A DNA stretch of 64,000 bases from Atriophallophorus winterbourni (lineage: Eukaryota; Platyhelminthes; Trematoda; Plagiorchiida; Microphallidae): NCBI GenBank assembly GCA_013407085.1, contig JACCGJ010018819.1, positions 20,418-84,417 of the forward strand. Direction: 5' to 3'. The position numbers and the translations under genes were made by a program. Below the pieces are notes generated by a model. That model made no database searches. It was given only the letters and a program-made list of their open reading frames with translations, and was not told where the DNA came from. Below, piece after piece: positions 8,301-21,000 of the stretch (positions are counted from its first letter, which is position 1; every line of letters begins with the position of its first letter).

Positions 8301-10215
8301 GTGTTTTTGTGGAATTACTGAATCCTTCCTGTAGAAATTAACTAAAAACATAATGCATGCAAGGCTCACTGAACCTAATATTACTGTCTCCACCTGATGA
8401 CGGCAAACAGCCAGAAACCGGTAGTGGTGCGTAAGTGTGGGTGATGTGAGCAACACATTACTTTGGTAATGCGTTTATTTCGCCTATTTTGTTTTCATCT
8501 TTCGATACGCCAGCGGATTCTATTTGCTCTCAGCATTCGTTTAACTATTCTCCTATTACTTGGCAATAACGTCTTATCACTTTCTGTATTGATTGTGTGC
8601 TTACGTCTGCTTAAAACCGCTAGACCCGCTATTTCATTGTAAATCTAACATGCCTAACGTTTCTTGGTAATATTTTAGAACGGCAAGGAAATTGTTCGTA
8701 TCTCCGGTGCCAACATTGCTGAAATATCCAAGACGGTGCAGAACTTGTCACAGCAAACCACTTCCTTTGTTGATTTGAAAACCAGGTTGCACGATCTAAT
8801 AAATCGTGCTCCGATTATGTTGTTCATGAAAGGCAATCCGAAGCATCCCAAGTGTGGCTTCAGTCGAAAGATGCTAGAAGTGCTTGATTCACACAAGATA
8901 TCCTACGATACGTTTGATATATTAGAGGATGAAGAAGTTAGACAAGGTATGCACCTGTCGCTGCTATCATGGATGTTTGTGACTTCATTGCCTGTCATTC
9001 TTCCACTGTACGATAATATATTTCCCACAAACAGAACAGTTAATTTTGTATACAACTTTATTTCTCCCTTTTGCAACCGTGTCCTCGATGTTTACCAGCA
9101 GACTACTCAGAGTTGATGTCTTGCGCTGATCTCGGTAGATATGGAGCAAAAAGGACATGAATTCAATAGAAATAAAACTGAACTCATTGCCAGGTATGGT
9201 ACGAAAGCAAAAGCCTGATCCAGGCAAAGTGCCGCACAGTCATAGACTGCATGTGGGCTAAGATACTGTCAGGTTGCTTAGGCCTAGACAGATATTAGGA
9301 AGAAAAAAGAACTGGACGGAAGTCGTCGCATTCAAGGATTTCTCAAACCGTGATATTCAACGCCACAGTCGATCAACTAGCATGTTATTTTAGTGTTATT
9401 TACGGACCAACGAGGATGCCAATACCAGTAGATGAAATCGAACGCAATAGGTAAATTCGAAGGATCCCCATCACCAATTTGCTTCGGAAGAAGTTTCGTT
9501 AATGATGTCATCCAGGCGAAATGTCATTTATTCACTCTAGCTGTACAACGGTGTTCCTTACAAGGCATAACGGGGGACACCCACCGAACATTAAACAAAC
9601 CAATTGCCAATCTAGTTTTCAAGCGATTTGTCAGTATAGATTTGCTTGCTTTGTAGCCCAGCTTTACTTATCCATGTTCGTATAATTTCATCTTGGCTGC
9701 AATATAGCAAATCACCCCGTATTGTCTATCGACTAGCCTCCCTATGACAATGTCAAGCTGCCGTTGACTTCTAACCGACCTCCTAAACTGATAACGCGTT
9801 CACTGTACTTGTTATTCATTTCTCTCTTTGTTAAACCGGTAGCTATGTTTTATTTTCTGCTTTGAGGACCGATGTGACATATATTTTAGGATGATTGAAA
9901 TTTCAATCATTCATTTGGGTTATTTTTCTCATTTATTTATTGAATTTGCCACCGCGACATGCATCCTAACATGTTTAGCATTGTGTTCAATTGCCTATTG
10001 ACCTTAAGTGTGACAGAAATGCGAGCAAGCGAGTATTTTAGTGCTGATTTATCTTCTTTCATATGTCACCGCTGTTGTTTTTCGTAGGCCTCAAGTCCTA
10101 TTCCAACTGGCCAACCTATCCCCAATTGTACGTCAAAGGCAATCTGATCGGCGGCTTGGATATTGTGAACGAACTTGCAGCATCCGGCGAGCTTACCGAA
10201 TCCCTCTGTGTATAA
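5326..10215 (+). CDS. GLRX3: Monothiol glutaredoxin-3 (PICOT-like), five exons
   Basis: Exons: 5326-5384, 5413-5524, 8098-8172, 8679-8946, 10088-10215. All junctions keep frame and have GT/AG ends, giving 213 residues. The N-terminal half is a thioredoxin-like domain ([11 protein letters not shown], so the second active-site Cys is absent; then DVPTVIVYN). The C-terminal half is one monothiol glutaredoxin domain with the CGFS active site (PKCGFSRKM), DEEVRQG, and the glutathione-binding [12 protein letters not shown] and GGLDIV. Family knowledge: CGFS glutaredoxins carry [2Fe-2S] clusters and serve cytosolic/nuclear iron trafficking. One Grx domain, as in yeast Grx3/4; the human protein has two. 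The ATG sits directly after a TTTTCAG acceptor, so a 5' UTR exon or trans-splicing is possible. A polyadenylation signal AATAAA lies at 10240-10245. Intron 2 contains a duplicated exon. Confidence 0.9.
5385..5412 (+). other. 28-nt micro-intron in Grx3
   Basis: It begins GTACGT and ends ATACAG. Without its removal the thioredoxin-domain frame breaks between AANK and FNFTASW; with it removed the reading is continuous (IAANK-PCVFNF). Introns of about 30 nt near the 5' end are known in schistosomes and other flatworms. The same 28 bases recur at 6995-7022 in the duplicated copy. Confidence 0.8.
6250..6800 (+). mobile_element. 551-bp non-autonomous retroelement insertion with a LINE-like 3' end
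   Basis: This block interrupts tandem unit 1. The paralogous empty site is seen intact in unit 2 (between 7859 and 7860). Its last 60 bases (an ACTCATCCTCCAGGAGGAT motif and an AAAGTAAAGTAA tail) match the minus strand of 10560-10625, the 3' end of the LINE at 10566-11475. A GT dinucleotide flanks both sides, so any target-site duplication is very short. The GC content is higher than its surroundings. It encodes no recognisable protein and is probably mobilised in trans by the LINE (inference). Confidence 0.8.
6969..8018 (+). repeat. Tandem duplication, unit 2
   Basis: This is the second copy of the 1059-bp unit. Its left junction (about 6961-6971) joins the right-end sequence of unit 1 (CCTTCACGTTC) to exon sequence (TTTGCGTTCATTTATTG). 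It carries a complete copy of Grx3 exon 2 and of the micro-intron, but not the ATG or the first codons. After about 8018 the sequence is unique again. Confidence 0.88.
7023..7134 (+). pseudogene. Duplicated copy of Grx3 exon 2 (possible alternative exon)
   Basis: 112 nt, the same length as exon 2 (5413-5524), with both splice sites intact (ATACAG acceptor, GTAAGT donor). Compared with exon 2 it has five substitutions: three silent, and two changing Asp to Val (VIDVL to VIVVL) and Gly to Glu (ETGNL to ETENL). The frame is open. Because 112 is not divisible by three, including both copies would shift the frame. It can therefore only replace exon 2 or be skipped. Whether it is used is unknown. 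Confidence 0.75.
8365..8470 (+). repeat. Family B repeat with hammerhead ribozyme motif (copy B1), intronic
   Basis: It lies in Grx3 intron 3, on the sense strand of the gene. The body after the ribozyme (GATGTGAGCAACACATTACTTTGG) is shared with copies at 17800, 29655, 29805, 46820 and 58105. The ribozyme motif is listed separately. Confidence 0.8.
8381..8435 (+). ncRNA. Predicted type I hammerhead ribozyme
   Basis: Core elements in order: outer stem I TTAC (8381-8384), inner stem I CCAC (8390-8393), CTGATGA (8394-8400), stem II GGC/GCC with an AAACA loop, GAAA (8414-8417), palindromic stem III ACCGGT (8417-8422), cleavage nucleotide A8423 (NUH = GUA), inner stem I GTGG (8424-8427) and outer stem I GTAA (8431-8434). 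The two stem I segments pair perfectly around asymmetric internal loops. The first pair position of stem II is a C-A mismatch, which may weaken it. A very short palindromic stem III is known from schistosome and Penelope hammerheads that act as dimers. Confidence 0.7.
8988..9090 (-). mobile_element. Small Penelope-like GIY-YIG fragment
   Basis: The minus strand reads [13 protein letters not shown], the usual start of the GIY-YIG endonuclease domain of Penelope-like elements, followed by a decayed YVGQT equivalent (YIIVQW). About 35 residues are recognisable. It lies in Grx3 intron 4. Confidence 0.5.
9194..9305 (-). repeat. Family A repeat, partial copy
   Basis: It contains GCCTGATCCAGGCAAAGTGC and the CAGTC..GACTG hairpin region of family A in reverse orientation. 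It is truncated after the CCTAGACAGATATTAGGAAG block. It lies in Grx3 intron 4. Confidence 0.65.
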
Positions 10216-10245
10216 TCGAGCATTTAGAACCTTTGTTTCAATAAA

Positions 10246-10565
10246 TTCCATATTCTTGTTTTTGCTTTTTCGCCTTCCGATTAGTATTTGTCATCAACAA
10301 TATATTAGAGTCAGTTATCTGTTTAGCCATAAAGCGAGATATTATAATGTAGTACTTATACACGCCGACGTCTGACTGTGAAAAATGCTTTTTTAACTTG
10401 ATACCTCGTTCGTATCGGGAATCGTGTCACATGGTCTAAAAGACTGCTTGTTGGTCGCACTACTCTAGTTGAAAATAAGTAGTTTACTTGTGGCAACTTT
10501 ACTTATTTTCTCGGCAGATTCTACTCGTGATTATGATTGGTTTAGATCTGGTAAGGCTGTTGGTA
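10246..10565. other. Downstream flank of Grx3
   Basis: Nothing recognisable after the polyadenylation signal. The stretch is AT-rich and ends at the TTACTTTACTTTAG tail of the next LINE. Confidence 0.4.
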
Positions 10566-11475
10566 ATATACTTTACTTTACTTTAGTGCGACTATCTCCT
10601 CCTGGAGGATGAGTCGGCTTCATTGACGTCACGGATTGCAGCCGCCCACGCTCGGTGGTTAGAAGCGAGATCCGCGCAGATTGTAAGCCAGGTCCGGTCC
10701 CACGTGCGCCATCCGTAAACCGATCCCAAGCAGCTCCACGTCCGATCTCACGGTGGCGAGCCAAGTCTTCACTTGTCCTCCGCTACGACAACGCCATTCT
10801 GCGCAGGGTGTCGGCGATAGTGTCATCCTGGTTAGTTCAGCGTCCGAGCGTCTCAGGATGTGGCCAAACCATCTCAGTCGGTGTTGCCGCAATATCGAAC
10901 TCAGGCGAGGGATATCAAAACAACGGTGGCGAACCTCGTCATTCGTTACCCGCTCATCCCATCGAACATTGAGGATGCGTCGGAGACACCAGTGGTCGAA
11001 AAACCTCTAGTTTCCGCATATCCTCCACCCGCACAGGCCACGTCTCGCATCCATAAGTGAGAACTGGGCGAATCGCCGCTCTGTAGACGCGCAGCTTTGT
11101 ACGTCGGCTGATTTCTCTACGGCTAAATAGAACCCAACGTAGTCGCGAAAACGCCGTGCGCGCAGCTTGTACACGGGTCGGTATCTCATCCCTGGCTTGG
11201 CCTGACGGTAGCACGGACGAACCAAGGTAACGAAAAGTGTTCACCATCTCCAAGTTCTCGCCACCAATCTTGAGAGGCAGATGAGGTCCAGTAGCGGTGG
11301 TAAAATACTTGGTTTTGCGCGTGTTGATTCGTAGCCCCAGCATAGAAGCAAATGAGCTGAGGCGTTCCAGGGTCGTCTGAAGCGTTTCAGGATTACGATG
11401 TCGTCGGCATACTCCAAATCGGCAATCAAAACGCTCGGACTCAGTATCACACCGGCGTAATATAGCGGACATTAA
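10566..11475 (-). mobile_element. 5'-truncated LINE (RTE-like) 3' end
   Basis: The minus strand encodes the C-terminal part of a non-LTR RT. It has the catalytic box ADLEYADDIVIL (intact YADD, about 11415-11430), then after a frameshift LGLRINTRKTK, FRYLGSSVLPSG, LRVYRAAIRPVLTYGCETWP and, in a third frame, LRWFGHILRRSD and the Arg-rich end. The 3' tail is a short AAAGTAAAGTA repeat (10560-10575 on plus). It is truncated on the 5' side at about 11475, as usual for target-primed insertion. Its 3' end is shared with the 551-bp element at 6250-6800. Confidence 0.85.
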
Positions 11476-12091
11476 GTGCGCCTCTTATATTAACGCTGTT
11501 ATGAGTCCCGAAGTCCTTACGATGTTTTTCTCCCCGATTGTTCCTATTATCCCATCGCGGGAGAACGTTGAATGACTTTTCACAACGATTGGTTGATGTG
11601 CGTTATTGCTCGCTTACTATGTGCATCGCACAGACAAACAGTTCTATGAGCTCAGAAGATGTTTCTGTTGCGGAATTGCGACGCATTGCTCATCTCAACA
11701 GTAGCATCTAGCTAATCTCTTGTTGTATTCGATATATTTCTATCCTTCCTTTTTGTTGTACCTACCGACACGTATCAGTGATTTCATTAGGACCGGATCA
11801 ATCTTCTCCCGGAAAATCCGTTTTGACGGATCCGGAATAAGTTTAATACAAGAAAGTGGAGTGTGAATGCACAACGGTTGAGAAAACGTTCTGCTCGAAA
11901 AATGAAAAGCGTGCGATTGAGATGCAATCAAGTATGACAAGTAGCACGGGTGGAAAAGCATGATAAACGGTGGCGAAACCGTGTGCTCTCTCGGTCCAAA
12001 GACGAATGCTTTTGAATTCACATTTTGAAGTGATGAATGTGGTACAGAATAGATAAAACTGCATAGGAGCCGTTTTGTCCAACGTTGATCT
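11476..12091. other. Intergenic sequence between convergent Grx3 and LIM genes
   Basis: I see no exon or repeat. It includes the presumed 3' UTR of the minus-strand LIM gene just below 12092. Confidence 0.4.
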
Positions 12092-15000
12092 TCAATCTTC
12101 TTCCTCTTCGCTTTCCTCGTCTGATCCGTAGCCAGCTACGACATCAGCGGAACGGGCTGCCGGAGTGTTTTCGAATACCCCGCTGTGTGCACATTGTTCA
12201 CCCCAAATATCGATCTGTAATGCAGTTCGTAATACGAGATAATTCTACCGAAAGCGAAATGAACGTCGAGGCTAAACTGTTTATTTACACAAGCTGTTAC
12301 GGTTTTAAGAAAATTCCATAGTGAATCTGATTCAAAGTTTAATCGGTCATAAAGTCTATTTTTTGTTTTGTCCATCCCCAGATTATTTACGTAGTTCGAA
12401 GTTGTTGCTTATTTACGGGGTTTTCAGATAGCCACACATGAGGTTGTGATTTCTTGTTTTTAGGCTCAATTTACTGTACTGTAGTACGCGTGTGCAATCG
12501 TGCTAAATTGATTGTCACCCGTTGCGAGCTGCATGCTGAAACACGCTGGAGTCTCAGTACCATTTCTATTTTCTTTCTGTCCTGGCCTGGGGAACCTGAC
12601 AGTATCTTAACCCACGTACAGTCTCTGACTGTGTGGCACCTTTCTTGGATCAAGCTTGTGCTTCCATACCATCGTACCATACTGTAGTTCGCAGAACTCA
12701 TGAAACGTGCTCATATAGTGTAATCCAAATTTCTTTTGTCTGTGTTGACCACGATGTATACGTAGATGTGGTTCAATACTAGCATGTTTCTAATGGATAT
12801 TTGTGTCTCAACATTAAGTTATTTGAATTAACCTGCTGCAAGTTCTCGTGCTGATGTCATTCTACTTGTTCAAGATTTAGACCTCCCAGTCTGTCTGTGA
12901 TTATTGTTCCACATATTCCATGGAATCCCACCATCTTTCTATCTATGATTATTCTGTCATAGTTTTATGGCATATTATCATTCGGTATTTGGCCAAGTTT
13001 TACTTCTGTGCCACCGTTAAATGAGGTTCGCACAACGAACCAAATATTGAAACACAAAGTGATTTCGCATCAAGCGCTAGAGACGTTCACAATCGACGGA
13101 TGTAGTGTTCTGCACGGATGAACTCAATTAGTCGAGGTCTTCACCTGCATGAGTCTTTTCGAAACAGAATTCGCTAATCGGACCGCGTCCCTGCTATTGA
13201 CATGAATCCAGTCTAAAGGTTGGTTCTGGTGCATGAGCTTGCGGAATTTGCCAACATCCACAAAGTGATCGCCGTTGAAATGTAAAATTTACCCGCTAAA
13301 AGGTTGGATGCATTTAATTCTTTCGTAATATGCATCTTCACTCCAAAAACCAAAGATCGATAGGTAGCCAACTTAGATAAATCTCTTGATCATATTGCTG
13401 GACCGCTATTTGCGAATTCTTAATCATCTGCGCTAGCAGATGCACACGATTTTATAAATGTGTCGTGGGTTCTGTGTGTTAAGCTTCCAACAGTATTTGG
13501 TCGGTGAAAAATAATTGTTGTGCAGTGGAAATGGGTCAGAAAACGAAGCTTAGAGCTATTTGGTTTAGGTTTAATCATCCTGGTTGTGGCACTTTGCCTG
13601 GATTCATACATTGTGAACTTCCGCGTACGAATTTTCATTATGATCATCGTAGTGTGTGTGGGTCGGGATATTGCCAGGTTATCCATCTCTAAACAGGCAA
13701 TTAATTAACGTTCATGGCCAAAACCCTGATCCTCACGGCAGCGGCTTAAGATGGAATTCGCTTGACCTTCCGGGTATGATTGATTCTGGCAGTAACCACC
13801 TAGGATAGCTTAATAGTTTATAGTAACACAAACAACAACAACACCACGTTCAAATCCAGTCACCGCTTTGGCTTTGTATATCTGTCAATGTTTGCCTGGT
13901 ATCAAATGACTTACAATATCTGGCCTTGCTTTGTTCTTCGCTGCCTCCTCCGCATGTCTTTGTCTTTCCAAAAAAGCCTGTTTCGCCTGAGTTGCGAAAC
14001 GGATTTCTGATTCACCACCAACTTTTTGTAAATCTTCAACAATTGTCTGCAACAGAAACGAAAAACGTTTTTATTTATGTGACAATGTTTGTAGTCTTTA
14101 AAGAAGATCGTTACTTTCTCTAACATTTTTCCTAGGTACGAAACGAATAGCGGTTTAAGAAGTAAATCTTGGATAATCTTGGATGTTTGTTGTTAACCGC
14201 TTGTTGGGTGAGGCGTCCTCACCCATGACACGTGCGACCTTGGTAGTCCTTATCCGAACATTGCGGATGCATGCTGTGACATGTTGTAACCTTACGCTTC
14301 AATGTCCTTACCGCTTACTTCGCACACCCCTTACTGTTCTTTATATAAACACTGGCCCTGTCCAGCTCTAGGACCTGTGAACCGATGTCTTGAGTCTCGG
14401 CTTGGTCATTTCATAACCATCCTGTGTTGTTCTGTTCTGTGTCTCGGTGGGCTTGGTCTCCCGTGTCATCTAGTTGATCACCTGGCACAACTGTCTCTCA
14501 ATCCCACTACAACAACTTGGCGACGGTGTGTTTCTAATCATGTCCGCTGAAACCGAAGTGCCTGTTTTAAAAAGGTGCTCGAACATCTACTCCAGATGAA
14601 AGAAGCAAATTCTTCTGCAAATGATCCTAAATCTCCATCTATCGAATCTCTCATGTCATGGAATTTCACTTCGACCCGAAAAACCATGACTTTCGACACG
14701 TTATGAAGATATATTCCGAATAGACCTCAAGGACCTGGGAGATGACTGCAAAGTTTGACTGCTCTTGCGTAAGTTGGGTGCAGCGGAATTAGATAAATAT
14801 TGCAGGCGGTACATAAACCAAAGCAGAACAACACTCAACAAATTCTCCGCATCTAGCACGACAACCAAATCTGCTCAACACAGCTCCAAAATCCAAGCCG
14901 TATCCATGCAGACATTGCGGAGAATGGCACGTTCACCGAGAATGCTCCCACAGAACCAATCGATGCAAGCAATGCAACCAAATAGGACACAAAGTTGTTC

Positions 15001-18000
15001 TTGGCTTGTTCGTGTTTCTGTCCTAACCCCATCCTTATTTGTTCATGTCCGCGGTACGTTGTATTACAATAAACTCAATTCTTGCGTTGTTCCAAACACA
15101 TATAATGCGTTCTGAAAACGTTCACTCGTTGCATAGACGGCGAATCGGATTTTTGATTTAAACTTTAGCGAAATCATTTGGCTATATAATGTTACTTAAT
15201 TAGATAAATGCTAATTACGCGGGACTCCTTGCAAGTTAATTGATATAGGCGTTGCCTTTTAGCTCACTCTATATTTCATCAACTAAATGTTGCACAACTT
15301 CAAACCTCGTTGATGTGAATATATCAAATAATGCGAACGGAAGAATGTGGTTGATTACATCGCTGAGTGATTAGTCTGTTAATCTGTCGGGCACCTTCCA
15401 ACACCAATCGCTCCTCGATTTTTGCTGCGGTGTTTAAATTGGCATCCTTCCACGTTTAGATGTGGCCTAGATTTGATAAATCAACCTAGCTTTTCTGTCT
15501 GCAAGTTTGTCATCAGATTATATGTCATTCATTCAATGAATACAATTACATCGCGTTGGCAAACCGACCTGATTGCGTTGAGTTTTCTCCTGTGCTTTGC
15601 TCGCTTCTTGCATGAATCGGTTCTTCGCCTCGGACGCCCATTTCGCTGACGTGGGCGGATAATCGTCGGTCTGTTCGTCATCGTATCTTACCACGTCCTC
15701 ACGCCTTGTTGGCTCATTCTCATAAATCCCGCTTTCAGCTGCGTTTATGTCTATCAGCTGTTATGTCAATTGAAAATATGGAACAATGGATCATTGCTTT
15801 TCATTATATATTTATGATTGATTCATATGATAATTTTTAAAGCAAATTATGGTGATCTTGCGATGGTGTGAACTTATCCCATGAGTCCTTCAAGCAAGCG
15901 GTTGTGAATGAAATCCAATTTGCGTTACTCATGTGATAAATTTCACCCCGCTAAACTCAAATATAAAATAGCTACCGACAACCACATAGAAAGTTAAAAA
16001 CAGTATAGCACTTATCCTATATGTAATGTACCACGTATATCCCTATCACATTCGGAGATTATTGCACCGTTTGAGTACCCTTTGAAAGCGAAACATTGAT
16101 GTATGTAGGATAATTGAGCCGACGCACATCTCATTATAAAGCCAGACCTTAGTGTAAATCATCATCGTTAGTGGCTCAATTGACCACTTGTCATTGTATC
16201 GAATGTGGCCTCACTCTCTTCGTAACGGAATGTTGTACAAGGCTGGAAATCACAAACTCTGTATTTTTCGTTCGTTTTCGCCTGGACTGAATCACTTATG
16301 GTCGAATGCGGCAGCTACGTAGCTTAGACGACGCGCATTCCAGAACCCTAATTCAACTGAAATGTGCTTGGCATTACTGTCTGACCACATTCCGGTCAAA
16401 AATGGGCAATGCTGTTTAACTCTATTCTACAAAAAACTGGTTTCGGTGACTCTAGTGAGCTGATTGTGAAATAAAACTAAACGGTCAATTATTGAGTCGG
16501 CATCTGTTCAATGGATCATCAATTTCAATCTATCGCTAATAGACATAATTTGTAGTCTCTAAATTCAACGACCTCCGCTCAAGGCCAGAAGTCCAATGCC
16601 GGGCAGCAACAGCGTTAGCGTCCACAAGATTTCTTAAACCGTTTTCCAAAGTTTAAACTAATCACCTGGTAAACGTTGGACAATCAACGTAACCGTTTGC
16701 TTACTTTGGTCGGATCTTTCTTTACGGTGGTGGCCTCGCTCGCTTTCCGTAGAAATTCTTCTCTTCGCTCCCGAGCACTGATCCCGGCCGGTAGATCTTT
16801 GTTGTCTTGACCACCGCGTGTAATGTTCTCCAGTTGCTCTGGTTCATTCTCGTAAACACCGCCATAACCCTGCATGAAAAATATTTTCATTTGTAAAACG
16901 TTCCTGGTCTCATTCCTTACCAAGAATAGTGTTAGAATTGTGAACCGTTGAACGCAATTATTATTCATCTATTCCGCTAATTCAAAACGAAAGAGACAAA
17001 TGTTTCATGGTGCTAAATGTTACATTTTATTAACGGATGATATCCGAACTGAAGAAGTGAAATAGTTAGACCCAATTTGCTATTTAAGTGTCTGATTTTC
17101 ATCGTGTGAGCTCAACCTTAGAACTTTCTTTGCAGTAATTCGAAATATTGCAATAATGATGTAACCAGTGCCCAGGTTATAAACCTGAGCGACCATCGGA
17201 AAGGGAGAAATGGGGACATAATATAGAATCGACTGTTGCTTGAATTCCACTACCGTATTTCGTAAGTCAATGCTTACTTGCATTAATTTAGAGTAGTATA
17301 TCACAAGTAAGGCGAGAAATCCATTTAGATAATTTAACTTAAATAATTCTAAGGACGTCGCTTAATGCGGATCACTTTTTCAGACTGAACACAAAAAACC
17401 TGTTCGGAAAGTCTGACCAGGAAAATGCACATCATTACTAGTCAACGCGTTAAATGCAAACAATTTTGGTTTATGTAATGTTGATGGCATACCCTGTACT
17501 TGCACACCACAACCGGTTTGTGGATGTTTATATATGTTTACCGTCATCATTCGGAGATATATATGACATAAAAAGTACAAGCCTGATCCAGGAAAAGTGC
17601 CGCACAGTCAGAGACTGCACGAGGGCTAAGATACTGTCAGGTTGCCCAGGCCTAGACAGATATGAGGAAGAAAAAATAACAGGAAATGTTAGTGAGACTC
17701 CAGCGATTTTCGGGATGCAGCTCACTACGGGTGGCTAATCAATTTAGCACGGTGTTAGCCGCAAAGCACAGAAGTACTGCACAATTGCATATTCAGAAAT
17801 AGCCAGAAACCGGTTCTGCTGTGTACGTATACGTGGAATGTGAGCAACATTTTACTTTGGTTTATTCTAAGCGTCTTGTCCGTTTGACGACAAATCACGT
17901 CGTGATTCTCTATATAAAAACCGTATTTAACAGTGGCTTCAAAGTGTAACTTGATTTCGGTTAATGTTCGTATTCATGTGCAATCAAAAAATACTTTGTG

Positions 18001-21000
18001 GGTATGCACTTTTTTACAAAATATTTTATTGAATCGCATTCGTCCCTCTCTATCCCGCCAGGGATCCAATAAAATTAATTAGAAGCAACCAACCCATTTG
18101 TAATGCAGCATCCACGTGTTAGTCGATTACATTAATGTTGCTCTGTATGTTCATGGATAACAATGTCAGCTGACTCCCTAAGCCACTCCCGGTTGCATCT
18201 GTAATATAGTTACTTGTATTCAACTGCGCATCTAATAGTGCTTATTTTACTGGCTAACGGATCGATTACTTTTCGTGCACCAAGACATTTCCTGACCGCT
18301 GATGTCGTTCTGATTCATGATTGTACAGGTGTGGAAAATGAAAGCAGTTTGGATCTTCAAGACCTGTCATGGATGTGCGTTAGTGTATCGTAGGACAGCA
18401 TATGTATCGGTGGGTTTTCGGTAGACTGACGATTTTATCTTTTAGTCTTCTTTTTGTGCGAAACACATTGAAAATGTAAGAGTGTAGAACCGTGATACTT
18501 GGGTCTAGGTCATTCGAATAGTTCGATAAGGCCTCAAACTGTTCCCACATTACAATACGATTTCTTATTGCTTGTACTCATCTTGTGAAGACAATGTACC
18601 TTGTTTGTAATAAGTAGATAGAGCCCGACGTTACCTTATGCAGCCCCTATGGTCCACTCCTTAAACGGTCTCTTCCCACAGCGGATATAAGCTATATGGT
18701 CAAATCATTGGCGCGCTTTAATCCTAATAATACGCTTCACTACCGGTCCCATACAGATGGTAATCATTCGGTGGAAGCAAAGTTCCGACCGGAGGGTTAT
18801 TGTGGTGGTGGAAAACATGAACTCGTCGTCAGAAGACTAAGTGCAACTGCAGTAAAATTGGCCATTTGGTCACAAACAAACGTACTCGCGTTATGAACCA
18901 ATTCCGGTGAGTACAATGATGAGTTTATCTCGCAATTGATCCACATTATATCAACTACTTTAGAGCCAATTGAAGTAGCCCCATATATGGTATCTGTCAA
19001 AATAAACGGGGTTCCAACTTCATTGGAAGTTGATGCAGGATCACCTGTAACTCCCATAGAACGAAAATTGATAGACTAACATTGCTTGATTTGACCAAAT
19101 ACAAATATTTTCAAAACTTGCTCGGGGAAAATATGGATGTGCCGGACTAATGCCAGGTAACCGTTGAATACGATGGAACAACACGAAAGTTACCGGTTTG
19201 TTCAAGTATACACACTTGCCGTTTGGTATCAGCCACTAACTCAATGGACAATGTGAATCTGCTACAAAATCTTGACAAGTCGCCCACATCAAGCAAGAAA
19301 ATACTTGTTGAAACGGCACGAGCCTTGTTAGTTTTTCAAGTGCAAACCATGTTATTACGGGGTTGTCCATTTAAAGCAAACGAGAACCGCCGAGATTATT
19401 TTGATTCCCGGTCAGAATTGAGCCTTTAGGACATACTTAGAGGCCCTCGGATCGTGGTACCCACGTTTTTAAGACCAACCATACTCAAAGAGCTACATAA
19501 TTCCCACCCAGGTGTTTTACAGATGAAAGATATTGCTAGTGGCAGAGAATCGACAAGATATCAATGAAGAAGTACGACATTGTCATACGTGTCAATATCA
19601 TCAACGAAACAAAACACCGGGCCCTATACGGTCATGGAAAATACCAGATGGACCGTGGCAGCGAGCGCATGCGGATTACTGTGGGCCGGTTGAGGGGAAG
19701 ATGTTACTTGTGCTGGTTGATCAGCATTCCAAATGGATTGATGTTCGCATCGTTCATTGCATGACCATCTCCGTTCTATCCTTGCCACTTACGGACTTCC
19801 GAAAACCCTAGTGACGGACAATGGTCCCCAATTCACCAGTAGAGCCGTGGATCAGTTCCTGGTGATTAATGGAATTTATCATCTTACGACTGCACCCTAT
19901 CATCCTGCGATAAACGGACTTGCAGAAAGCGCCGTTCAAACGATCAAAGCAGGTCTTGTGAATAACAAAAGGGAAGCTTGCAGATAAAAAAGGATAGATT
20001 TCTGCTGGCCTATCGCAGCACACCATTTGATTCAATCCAGAAAAGTCTGGCGGAAGTAATGTTTGCGCACGCGTTTGGACCTTATGTGGCTGAGCTCAGC
20101 AACTTGAAGAAGAATGAATTGGTCTATACCAAACGACCTCGTGAGCAAACTTAGCCATCAGGTGCCATCCTACAGAGAACGACAGTGAAGCAATCGTTCA
20201 GTTGCAAAACGGACAAACAGTTCGAAAGCATATGGATTATGTTAAACCGAGACCATCTGAAGACGGAGTTGTTCCCGAAGCATCAGATACGAGATGGCAT
20301 AACAAGTGATCCAGTGCCTCCAGTGACCTCAGATGGATTTACCCCAATAGCTTTGCATAAACCCACGCGTGGCCTAAAACCAGTTTAACAATACACACTT
20401 TAATCGTGGCATCAACTGCAGTGTGGAGGGATGTTACATTGTGCGACCAACGCTTAAGTGTCTGTCGACAGCTGATTGGATAGTTTGGACTAAACGATCG
20501 ATATTCAGGCCGCGCTTCATTCGCGTTGATAATTGTGAGTTTCGGAATACAATTCACTCTGTAATCGATTGGAATATGTTTGGGACCGATCGCGTATTCA
20601 TAATGCAAAGAAATTTGAATGCAATCGGTTAGAGCAGTTTTGGGTAACGTTTCACTTCTGACACAGAAGCTTCGTCAGACCAAGGGCGATAGCCAAATGA
20701 TGAAGGTAAAATACCCGTCCGAAAAATCGGAGAAATATTGGCGGGATACCGTTTGTATACCATATGTAAAATGCACCTCTGAAACGATACGTAGATTCTT
20801 GAATCGCGTAACTTATAAGAAATTGAAAACTATCCGTTCGGTTCTGATACACCTCAAGGATAAGACACCTTTATCTAACATTAAGAACAGCATATACAGA
20901 ATCAATTGTAAGGATTTTTAGGGTGTAAACATAGGGCAAACATAGAGAAATTCACACGAGAATCGAAGAACACCGAAAGCGTGTCCGGAGACAGCCCCAG

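Noticed and set aside
12136..12375. Minus-strand ORF overlapping the last LIM exon
   Set aside because: It is in a different frame from the acidic C-terminal exon 12214-12092, whose acceptor (ATTACAG) and phase agree with the upstream exons.
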